DNA of 9,410 bases from CAZFNU01 sp964520445 (lineage in GTDB: Bacteria > Patescibacteriota > Minisyncoccia > UBA6257 > JAKLIH01). Below the pieces are notes generated by a model. It had not been told where the DNA came from. It ran no database searches and saw only the letters and a program-made list of their open reading frames with translations. The stretch spans positions 1-9,410 of the forward strand of contig CAZFNU010000030.1 in NCBI GenBank assembly GCA_964520445.1, in the 5' to 3' direction. Position 1 is the stretch's first letter, and the number at the start of each line of letters is the position of its first letter. This document shows, piece after piece, positions 1-6,906 of this stretch. The translations under genes were made by a program, and so were the position numbers.

Positions 1-74
1 TCTGAATTTAAGAATTCTGTATTTATCTTGAATTCTTTCTCCATTTCTTTCATATAGTCCTTAAATAATCCCAT
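1..74 (-). CDS. Unidentified protein, N-terminal 24 codons (continues beyond the window)
   Basis: Only the start of this gene is present. The start is an ATG at 74-72. A perfect AGGAGG Shine-Dalgarno lies at 87-82, seven bases upstream, and a good promoter lies further up (112-140). The visible peptide begins MGLFKDYMKEMEKEF and is charged, Lys/Glu-rich and probably helical, with no signal peptide or membrane segment in the visible part. I do not recognise the family from so few residues. It is the only start in the window with a strong Shine-Dalgarno. It has its own promoter downstream of the terminator that ends the preceding RNA gene, so it is a separate transcription unit. Confidence 0.72.
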   Translation of the reverse strand, partial: MGLFKDYMKEMEKEFKINTEFLNS

Positions 75-111
75 ATAAAAACCTCCTTTTTAAATTGCAT
101 TTTATGTTCCC

Positions 112-140
112 ATCATATCATAATTATATCTTTTTTGCAA
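112..140 (-). promoter_or_regulatory. Sigma70-type promoter for the leftmost gene
   Basis: Reading the minus strand, TTGCAA (140-135) is followed after exactly 17 bases by TATGAT (117-112). Transcription would start near 105, giving a leader of about 30 nt that contains the AGGAGG at 87-82. The promoter sits immediately after the terminator hairpin at 150-170. Confidence 0.7.
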
Positions 141-144
141 ATAT

Positions 145-170
145 AAAAAGGACAGTAATATTTACTGTCC
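145..170 (-). terminator. Rho-independent terminator of the 500-nt RNA gene
   Basis: A perfect 9-bp hairpin has arms GGACAGTAA and TTACTGTCC (150-158 and 162-170) and a 3-nt loop, and can be extended by A-U pairs. On the minus strand it is followed directly by TTTTTATATTT, a normal U-tract. On the plus strand the hairpin is followed by only three T's and then A's, so the minus direction is the functional one. It separates the RNA gene from the promoter at 112-140. Confidence 0.8.
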
Positions 171-468
171 TTTAAAAAATAAAAAGAATTTTAGGGGTAG
201 GGTAAGGGTATATGACCCTTAAAACAGGGCGGTGTATACAAGGAAGGCGAATTTTATCGCTATTACTCTTATTAAGGTCTAAGTAATACAGCTAGTTTCT
301 CTAGTGCTTCCCCCTGAGATGACGAGTTTTGGGCACATCTGCCAACAAGTCACCCTACCATATTGTACTAAATGGAAACGGCCGAGGACAGGGCTTAATA
401 CAAAAAGATCATACTTATCCTAGTGGCCACTAAAATAAGTCATATTTCTTGGTAATTATATATAGGTT

Positions 469-498
469 ACCTCCTAAAGCCCCTAATGTCCCCTAACG
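469..498 (-). repeat. Three tandem 10-nt G-rich units inside the candidate RNA
   Basis: On the minus strand the units are CGTTAGGGGA (498-489), CATTAGGGGC (488-479) and TTTAGGAGGT (478-469). They share a TTAGGGG-like core with a 10-base period. The 3' part of the same RNA carries C-rich complements around 191-208, so at least one unit can form a long-range helix. The last unit contains AGGAGG, but only a seven-codon ORF follows, so it is not an evident ribosome binding site. Confidence 0.55.
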
Positions 499-655
499 CC
501 CGTCTAGGACCTTTAGTAGCAATAGCTACTATTTTACATAAGTTTTAGCGAAAACAAAAGCATACGAGAGAAGAGGCTGAAACTTATAAGATCCTCCATT
601 AATCCACGACTGCGTTGTACGCTGTGTTTGTGAAGGTACAATAAGTAATTGTGAT

Positions 656-683
656 AGTATATATAGTTTAACAGAAAATTAAA
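656..683 (-). promoter_or_regulatory. Probable promoter of the 500-nt RNA gene
   Basis: The minus strand shows TATACT (661-656) preceded, 16 bases upstream, by the weak -35 candidate TTTAAT (683-678), in the AT-rich gap between the tRNA and the structured RNA. Transcription would start near 649, just before the first hairpin (615-641). The -10 box is good and the -35 box is poor, so read-through from the upstream operon is an alternative. Confidence 0.5.
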
Positions 684-699
684 TATTTTGCAAGTCATG

Positions 700-770
700 A
701 GCGAGTGAGGGGAATCGAACCCCCGCCCCAACCTTGGGAAGGTTGTATTCTACCACTAAACCACACTCGC
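700..770 (-). tRNA. tRNA-Gly (anticodon CCC)
   Basis: The gene folds into a full cloverleaf. The acceptor stem GCGAGTG/CACTCGC is perfect over 7 bp. The D-arm contains AGTGGTAGAAT. The anticodon stem CAACC/GGTTG encloses the loop TTCCCAA, giving anticodon CCC, which reads GGG. The T-arm has the usual TTCGATT loop. The CCA tail is not encoded (the following bases read CAT), so a CCA-adding enzyme is needed. The 5' end lies only five bases after the stop codon of the ftsB-like gene. The tRNA is therefore probably cut out of the protein operon transcript, with RNase P making the 5' cut. Confidence 0.95.
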
Positions 771-775
771 AGTTA

Positions 776-1165
776 TTATTTAAATAACCCCTTAATAAAA
801 TCAATCATTTTGTTGATAGAACCAGAGAGATCATTAGTATTTGGCTTGGTAGTACTGGTACTAGTCCCTGGGTTTAAAACTACTACTGTCTCCCCTTCTT
901 TTTTAAACCCTAAGGATAATCTTGATTCTTTTTCCAAGTATTCTTCATCTGTTTCCTTAGAATCAGCTCCTTTTAATTTAAGATTTTCATTCTTAAGATA
1001 GTCTAGCTCTTTTTGAAGATTTTCGGCCTGGGTTTTTAAAAATTGTCTTCGTTTTAAAATATTAGCAAACATTCCCTTATAAAGCAAGGTAATGCCTAAA
1101 ATGATCAAAATACTAATGGAGATAACTCTGAAATTAAAATATTTTAATTTAATTTCTTTTTTCAT
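776..1165 (-). CDS. FtsB/DivIC-like septum formation initiator protein
   Basis: A 129-residue single-pass membrane protein. A short basic cytoplasmic tail (1-9) is followed by a hydrophobic segment at about 13-33 and a Lys/Glu/Leu heptad coiled coil at about 38-65. Then comes the family signature around 76-97, EYLEKESRLSLGFKKEGETV, which matches the 'E..aR..l...kpGE.v' end of FtsB/DivIC domains. Known members bridge FtsL and FtsQ/DivIB in the divisome and help activate septal wall synthesis. Residues 98-112 are a Thr/Ser-rich linker and the C-terminus looks like a short amphipathic helix. The ATG lies one base after the lepA stop, so translation is probably coupled, and no Shine-Dalgarno is visible. 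Stop is TAA (778-776). The gene contains no UGA. The assignment rests on architecture and motif, since FtsL-type coiled-coil proteins look similar. Confidence 0.75.
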   Translation of the reverse strand: MKKEIKLKYFNFRVISISILIILGITLLYKGMFANILKRRQFLKTQAENLQKELDYLKNENLKLKGADSKETDEEYLEKESRLSLGFKKEGETVVVLNPGTSTSTTKPNTNDLSGSINKMIDFIKGLFK

Positions 1166-1166
1166 A

Positions 1167-2972
1167 TTATTTATTTAAGAATATTTTTCTATAAGTAGCG
1201 GAATCTAGTTCGACACTTCCGCGCTGGGCTAATTTCTTTTTACCTTTTTGTTGTTTCTTTCATAACTTCATTTTTCTAGTTCTATCTCCTCCATATAGAT
1301 ATCCTGTAACATCTTTTTTAAAAGCAGGGATAGTTTCCCGAGCTAAAATATCCCCTTCTTTAGCAATTTGAATTTCTAAAGGAAAAATCTGTCTTGGTAA
1401 AATCTCTTTTAGTTTTTCTGCAAATTTTCTAGCTTTAGGATAAAGATTAACATTAGGAGTGATAAAGGATAAACTCTCTGCTTTTTCATGATGCAGAATA
1501 ACATCTAATTTGCAAACACTAGTTTTTTCATAACCTATTAATTCATAATTCATGGAAGCAAACCCTTGACTAGCTGATTTTAGATTATCATATAAATCTA
1601 ACAATAACTCAGCTAGGGGTAGTTTGTAGTTAATTAATAACAAATCCTGAGATAAAGTCTCTAAATTGGTTTGTTCAGACCGATACCCGGCTAGTAAACT
1701 AATGACATTATTTAAATATCTATTAGGAGTTAAAATCTCCATATGAATGTAAGGTTCTTCAACATAATCAATTAAGGATGTTTCTGGGAAATCAACGGGA
1801 TTTTTAACAATATCTTTTTTACCATTAGTAAGATGTACTAGGTAAGGAACTGTGGGAGTAGTAGTAATTAAATTTAATTTAAAATCTTGCTCTAGTCTTA
1901 AAGAAATGATTTCGTAATGTAAGATACCAAGAAATCCTAAACGAAATCCTCTACCTAAGGCATCGTTAGATTCTACTTCATAGAACAAAGAAGCATCATT
2001 TAATTTTAACTGAGCTAAAGCTTTTTTCAAGTTTTCAAAATCATCATTATTAACAGGATAGAATCCAGCAAAAACCATGGATTGAGGTTCTTCATATCCT
2101 TCTAATGCCTTGACTTTAACTTTACCTTCTTCAACAAAACTTGAGTGCGTAATAGTATCCCCTACCTTAACTAAAGTAGGATCTTTTAATCCTGTAGCGA
2201 CTCATCCCATTTCCCCAGAACAAAGAGTAGAAGATGATTCTAAATCAGGTTTAAATATTCCCAAATCAATAGTTTTGGCTTTTAAACCTCCAGCGATTAA
2301 GTAGATATCTTCATTTTTTTTAACTTCTCCTTCAAAGATTCTTACATAGGCTAAAACCCCTTTAAAAGAATCATAACGAGAATCAAAAATTAAAGCTCTT
2401 AAGGGTTTTTCATCATGTTTCTCGGGTCCTGGAAAAACTTCAATAATACGATCCAATAACTCTTTAACTCCTATACCTGTTTTAGCAGAAACAGTTAAAA
2501 TATCTGATTCAGAAACTTTAGTAATTTCCATAATTTCTTTTTTAAGAATATCAACTCCCACGGGATTTAAATCTATTTTATTCAAAACAGGAATAATTTT
2601 TAAATTGTGTTTTTGAGCTAAATAAAGATTACCAAGGGTCTGAGCTTGAATACCTTGAGTGGCATCAATTAATAAAATGACTCCCTCGATAGCAGCTAAA
2701 GAACGAGAGACTTCATAACCAAAATCAACATGTCCAGGAGTATCAATTAAATTTAAAGTATACATCTTGTCTTTATAGGTATACTTCATTTGACAAGGAT
2801 GCATTTTAATAGTAATTCCTTTTTCTTGTTCCAAAGACATCTTGTCTAAAAACTGCGCATTTAGTTTGGAAGAAGAAATAGTCTTGGTTATTTCTAAAAA
2901 TCTATCCGCTAAGGTAGACTTACCATGATCAATATGAGCTATAACTGCAAAATTTCTAATATATGTTTCCAT
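1167..2972 (-). CDS. lepA: Elongation factor 4 (LepA), ribosomal back-translocase GTPase
   Basis: A 601-residue protein when two in-frame UGA codons are read as Trp; E. coli LepA has 599. The G1 loop AHIDHGKST is at 12-20, the switch I region LEQEKGITI at 47-55, DTPGH at 77-81 with the catalytic-type His81, NKID at 131-134 and SAK at 162-164. The EF-G-like domains follow, then the LepA-specific C-terminal domain, ending GDRTRKMKL, Trp571, KKQQKGKKK. The UGA at 2204-2202 gives Trp257 in GEMGW, where E. coli has GEVGW. The UGA at 1262-1260 is followed by the conserved basic tail, so both genuine protein segments flank each UGA. LepA binds ribosomes and assists translation or assembly under stress. 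The ATG overlaps the murJ stop by one base (TAATG), and the stop TAA is one base before the ftsB-like gene. Confidence 0.96.
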
Positions 2973-4552
2973 TATGAGTGCTTTAAAAAACGTTTCTTAA
3001 GAAATCCGATCATTGTATTGAATTCTTCAATTTTAAACAGATGCATAGTAATTAGATAAGTAATAACCATCAAACAGCCAGCAATAAAACTATCTAGTAT
3101 AAGATAAACAATACGTGATGAGTCAAATATCTGAGTCATTAATTTTAATGAACCCCAACCAACAACTCCAGAAATTAAAGCGCAGAGAAAAACGATGGAT
3201 GTTTTAAAAAATAAAGGTTTTAAAATGTTTTTATCTAGATATTTTAAGCTACTAAGAAATAGGAATAAAGCATAAAGAATATCAGCAATGATAAAACTAA
3301 TAGCAATACCGGGCAAACCAAATCTTTTACCTAGATAAAAAGTGAAAAAAGAAGCAATACTAAAAGCACCTAATCCTGAAAGAAAAGGAGAAATAGTATT
3401 ATTAACGGCAAATAAAGTATTTAAAAGAAAATCTGGTAAAGAGTGAGCAATAAATCCAAAAACTAAAATAGTGAAAATAGAGATAGTAGTTGTAGTGGCA
3501 GTTCAATCAAATTTACCATAGCCCAATAATAATCTTACAATGGGACCACGGAAGATGAGAAAGGCAAGGAAAATAGGGATAAGGAAAGCAAGAATTTGAA
3601 TGAAAGTTTTTTGAAATGTTTTAGAAAATTCTTCTTTTTCATGTAAGGCAAAGTGTTTAGATAAAACTGGAAAAACGGCAATAGCAAAAGACATGGCAAA
3701 AACAGAGCGAGGAAAATCTTGAATATTGGAGGCAAAGGTAATGATACCTAAACTTCCTTCTTTTAAATAAGAAGCAACATTAGAAATTACGAATAAAAAT
3801 AGTTGTAGATTAATAATACTCAAAGCACGAAAAATAGTTAAAGAACAAAACTCCTTGATATATTTTTTAAAAATATCTTTACCGGGAATAGTAAAAGCAA
3901 AATCTACTTTTCTAAATGGTCAATACTTAATGGCTAAATTAAGAAAGGCTCCTAAAATAACTCCATAAGCTAACCCGTAGATACCAAATACAGGAAAAAA
4001 GAAAATAATACCAATAATAATTCCTACATTATATAATAATGGAGCAATAGCAACAGGAACATATAAATTATTAACTTGTAAAATATTCCCCACTAAAGAA
4101 GAAAACCCTAAGAAAATTGGCTGAATCATCATAATTCTGGATAGGTTAGCGATGATATGCAAACTATTAGAATCAAACCCAGGAAAAAGCATCTTAATAA
4201 TAGGGTTAGCGAAGATCACAAAAATAACTCCTAATATAGCACTAAAGAAAGAAATACCAATCATAATAGAAGTAGCAAATTCGTTAGCTTCTTTTTTCCC
4301 AATATTTTGATATCTGATAAATAGAGGAATAAAGCCGGCAGCTAAAGCGCCTAAAATAAAAATATTAAAAATAAAATCAGGAATACGAAAAGAAGCATAG
4401 TACATATCGGTTAAACGAGAAGCACCAAAAGTACTAGCTAATAAAGCATTACGAAAAACACTAAGAAAACTTCCGACAAGAGTAAAAATAGCTAAAATTA
4501 AAGCACTTGATTCTATCTTGTTTGTTTGATGATTTAAAATCTTGCTAATCAT
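2972..4552 (-). CDS. murJ: Lipid II flippase MurJ (MVF family)
   Basis: A 526-residue, very hydrophobic multi-span membrane protein, close to the usual MurJ length (E. coli 511). The N-terminal signature is at 34-58: FRNALLASTFGAS, then TDMYYASFRIPD. Aligned by eye with E. coli MurJ at an offset of ten, Arg34 matches Arg24 and Asp49 matches Asp39. The position of E. coli Arg18 is Ser28. MurJ moves lipid-linked peptidoglycan precursor across the cytoplasmic membrane, which implies this cell makes a wall. Two UGA codons (3922-3920 and 3505-3503) are read as Trp211 and Trp350. The second lies in GKFDW, where Trp is typical of the family. The start is an ATG four bases after the DUF4012 gene stop, without a Shine-Dalgarno. 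The stop TAA overlaps the lepA ATG. Confidence 0.93.
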
Positions 4553-4556
4553 AATA

Positions 4557-6317
4557 TTAATTTAAATCAAAAGATAATATTGTATCTTGATTAAGATCTA
4601 GTGAACGGGTAATAGAATTGGTTTTGGTAGGATCTTTAGGATCGGGATAAGAAACTTCAACATTATATATTCTTTTGGTCCCGGATTGTTTTTCTAAGAA
4701 GATATCATAATGTCGGTTTTTTTCTAAGTCAACCTTGAATGGCAATAAATAAGTTAAAGAAAAAGTTTTTTTATTACCAGAAGAAGTAACAATTCATGAT
4801 CCAACTCCATTAAAATTATCTTCGCTAAATCATTTAACGTCTTGTTTTTCTATGTAGACAGTTTTCATATTAGTTGATTCTGTATTTGCTTCTTCAATGA
4901 ATCCTTGGGTAGTATAGTTAATCGGGGGTTTAGGAGCATAACCACGAATACTAGCACTCTCAACTTTAACTAATTCTGAATGAGCTGGAATATATGTTCT
5001 AAGGTAAGAAAAATTTTTAGTTTTGATTTTCGAAGAATTATTATTTTCCAAGATAAATTGTAAAGAATTAGTTATTTTTCCTTCTTCGTCTATATTAACT
5101 TTTAATTTAACCGTTTCTTTAATATCTTTATCAGTATCTTCTCTTCCAGTGTTAGCTCTGGCTAACCCTAAATAGTCCATATTTTTCTTGGTGTCTAATT
5201 TGGGGAAACTCCCAGATCAGCCGATTTCATTTAAAAAACTTTCAATAGAGGAATTAGTACTATAGATCTGAATATCTTTGTTATTTAGTCCGCTGAATAA
5301 CCAACTAACAAATTGATTAGTATTCAATTTAGTATTTAACTCAGATATAAACAAATCTACATCTTTTTTAGTTTTAAGCTCAGAAATATCATTGCTATTC
5401 ACGGTGATTAGCCCACTTAAGTTATTTATCTCTGGATAATATTTTAAAGCAATCTGGGCAGTAGTTTTAAAATTATAGTATCAGTTAAAATTTTGGAATA
5501 CTCAAACAGTATTGGCAAATTTTAATTCTGCTGGGGGAATAAGTTTATCCATCATAGCAATATTTAAATTAGAAACTAAATCAACGTTTTCCAAGGAGCA
5601 TAAAGAGTTCTTGCAATTAAGAATACCATATAAAACTCATTCTCCTCCTGTAGCAGATAAGTTATATGGATTTTGAAAAATAACAAGATACTTACTAACT
5701 TTCTGATTTCCAAAGATGGAATTAAAAGTATCGATAAGGTTATTAAAATTCCGAATATTTTTCTTTAATTCTTCTCGGTCAGCGACTTTCTGGTCAAGAC
5801 TGGAATCGTTTAATAATTCATTAATAGAATATAAGGCTGCCTTAAGTTTCGTTAAAGCTTCTTTAGTAGTGTTTTCTTGATTAAAAATAGACAAGCTAAG
5901 ACCCTGGTTAAATAAATATGTTAAACTTTCTTGGCAAGTAACCAGCTTATCATGAAAATTACTATGCCACAAAAGTATATCCCCTACTTCAGAGGGGAAT
6001 AGAACACCATTAATACGACTAAGTTTAACAAAGAAGTTATTAATAATATTGTTGTTATTGCGAATAAGATTTTTGGAGCGTTCCGCATCTTTAGTAATAC
6101 CAGCAAGAAACTTTGCTTGGTCAGTTTCGGTTTGAAAGTTACCAAAAGTTGTATCAAGATCTTTCAAAATGAGATCAATATTTTTGTAGACATCTAGAGC
6201 TAAAGTTTTTGATTTCTGATAATAGTAATAATTATAGGAAATAATACCTAATACTAGAATAGTAAGGGATAAAAGAAAATATTTTCAAAAATGCTTCTTG
6301 ATGTGTTTTTTTACCAT
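4557..6317 (-). CDS. DUF4012-family membrane-anchored protein
   Basis: A 586-residue protein when seven UGA codons are read as Trp (residues 11, 227, 272, 279, 367, 496 and 508). It has a basic N-terminus and one membrane segment at about 11-30, followed by a tyrosine cluster (YNYYYY) and a helical region at about 35-200. The DUF4012 signature follows: LVIFQNPYNLSATGGEW (about 211-227), matching the family pattern QNN.E.R.TGGF.G, and QNFNWYYNFKTTAQ (275-288), matching the DANWSPDFPTSA pattern. Later come GWSGSFPKLDT (366-376) and a beta-rich C-terminal part. Most of the protein would lie outside the membrane. The family has no settled function. It is frequent in CPR genomes, and its place ahead of murJ suggests an envelope role, which is inference. 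The ATG at 6317 is preceded by a promoter only about 14 nt from it, so the leader is very short and has no Shine-Dalgarno. Confidence 0.85.
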
Positions 6318-6337
6318 AAATAAATCTTAATATACTT

Positions 6338-6366
6338 ATATTACACTATTTTTCGATATATTTCAA
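6338..6366 (-). promoter_or_regulatory. Promoter of the DUF4012-murJ-lepA-ftsB-tRNA operon
   Basis: On the minus strand TTGAAA (6366-6361) and TAATAT (6343-6338) are separated by 17 bases. Transcription would begin near 6331, about 14 nt before the DUF4012 ATG. I see no other clear promoter in the operon, where genes touch or overlap. Confidence 0.75.
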
Positions 6367-6370
6367 GCAT

Positions 6371-6399
6371 TTGACTTTAAAACTAAAATATGATATACT
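6371..6399 (+). promoter_or_regulatory. Promoter of the RNase P RNA gene
   Basis: TTGACT (6371-6376) and TATACT (6394-6399) have a 17-base spacer, an almost perfect sigma70-type promoter. It starts transcription at about 6406-6411, where the RNase P RNA begins. Its -35 box is four bases from the -35 box of the divergent operon promoter. Confidence 0.85.
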
Positions 6400-6410
6400 T
6401 TGGCTGCAAA

Positions 6411-6855
6411 GTTGAGTCTGATGATTTTGGCTTCTGCGCTCATCGGGGGTAAAAACTATATTTTAAACCATATTGTTTTTTAGCGATTTTATCTTTCCCC
6501 TGATGAGCGCAGGAGCTAAGGAAAGTCCGAACTCCCATTTATATAGCAATATATATCTAAAAAAGTAACAGCTAACAGCTGCCTTTAATATCTTCTACCT
6601 TTTGGTAACAAAAGAATAGAACTAGATATTAAACGAGGTGCGAACAGAAACGATCCAAGTCGAAAGGCAAGGAATATCCTAGTTTCTAGGATAAGCTTGA
6701 AAGCAATTTCAAGATGAAACGGCTAAATCCTTACTGGGTGCAAGAGAAAACATTTTAGGAAACTAAAATGACAAGTATCTCGCTTGAAGGTTTAGGGCAA
6801 CCTATTCCTCAGATAAATAATCATCTTAAACAGAATTCGGCTTATATGACTCAAT
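6411..6855 (+). ncRNA. rnpB: RNase P catalytic RNA (type A-like)
   Basis: This RNA is the catalytic subunit that removes tRNA 5' leaders. The core landmarks are in order: GGAAAGTCCGAACTCC at about 6519-6534 (5' strand of P4 region), GAGGTGCGAACAGAAAC at about 6634-6650, AAACGGCTAAATCC then GGGTGCAAGAG at about 6717-6747, and ACAGAATTCGGCTTAT near 6830-6845 (3' strand of P4). Terminal helix P1 pairs TTGAGTC (6412-6418) with GACTCAA (6848-6854), which fixes both ends. The P3 stem is unusually long: CTGCGCTCATC (6434-6444) pairs with GATGAGCGCAG, and adjacent G and C runs extend it to about 16 bp, capped by an AT-rich loop of nearly 50 nt. It is followed by a terminator and preceded by a strong promoter. 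Confidence 0.95.
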
Positions 6856-6867
6856 GATGTAATTATG

Positions 6868-6902
6868 AAAAACTCCCCGTGTAAACGGAGAGTTTTTCTT
6901 TT
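6868..6902 (+). terminator. Bidirectional terminator between rnpB and the convergent surface-protein gene
   Basis: The arms AAAAACTC (6868-6875) and GAGTTTTT (6890-6897), extended by CCG/CGG after one mismatch, form a hairpin with a short AT-rich loop. It is followed by a T-rich run to 6902 on the plus strand. On the minus strand the same hairpin ends in a TTTTT run, so it can also end the gene at 6907-9410. Confidence 0.85.
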
Positions 6903-6906
6903 AATA

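Larger units (their letters stand above)
145..649 (-). ncRNA. Candidate large structured non-coding RNA, about 500 nt, family unknown
   Basis: This stretch has no credible ORF, even with UGA read as Trp. It is clearly richer in G+C than the coding DNA (32 of 60 bases at 301-360), as expected for a folded RNA in an AT-rich genome. It lies between a TATACT promoter (656-661) and a strong terminator (150-170), both on the minus strand. Hairpins seen by eye: 615-620 with 636-641, 318-323 with 349-354 enclosing a smaller stem at 329-345, 292-295 with 301-304, 262-268 with 281-287, 247-250 with 257-260, and 203-209 with 215-221. Two of these stems pair fully only in minus-strand RNA, because they need G-U pairs at 353/319 and 268/281 that would be A-C mismatches on the other strand. 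A long-range helix TTAGGGG/CCCCTAA (490-496 with 191-197) could close the molecule. I see no tRNA-like ends or tag ORF (so not tmRNA), no SRP core and no RNase P core. Confidence 0.62.

Noticed and set aside
186..230. G-quadruplex on the plus strand (GGGG TA GGG TAA GGG)
   Set aside because: Only three close G runs are present, the fourth is separated by a hairpin, and the transcript appears to be from the other strand, where this segment is C-rich.
227..243. A remnant 16S rRNA gene
   Set aside because: Only 17 bases resemble 16S. The sequence expected before and after (helix 44, the AAGTCGTAACAAGG segment) is absent.
145..649. tmRNA
   Set aside because: Neither strand has the tRNA-like 5' GG..TTTCGAC and 3' TTCGA..CC ends or a tag reading frame ending in an ALAA-like peptide. 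A GCGAAAAC stretch at 547-554 looked suggestive but leads to no plausible tag.
534..731. Minus-strand 65-residue ORF
   Set aside because: It starts inside the tRNA-Gly gene and runs into the structured RNA region. It has no ribosome binding site and no recognisable sequence.
705..1001. Plus-strand 98-residue ORF, and the plus-strand ORFs at 2110-2304 and 8339-8545
   Set aside because: They are opposite-strand shadows of the tRNA/ftsB-like gene, lepA and the surface-protein gene, with no start signals of their own.
1167..2972. lepA (and murJ, DUF4012) as pseudogenes broken by stop codons
   Set aside because: Every interruption is UGA, never UAA or UAG, there are no frameshifts, and conserved sequence continues in the same frame on both sides. 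Decay would produce mixed stops and indels.
3535..3735. Minus-strand ORF inside murJ, and a similar one at 6990-7217
   Set aside because: Out-of-frame shadows lying wholly within the well supported murJ and surface-protein reading frames.
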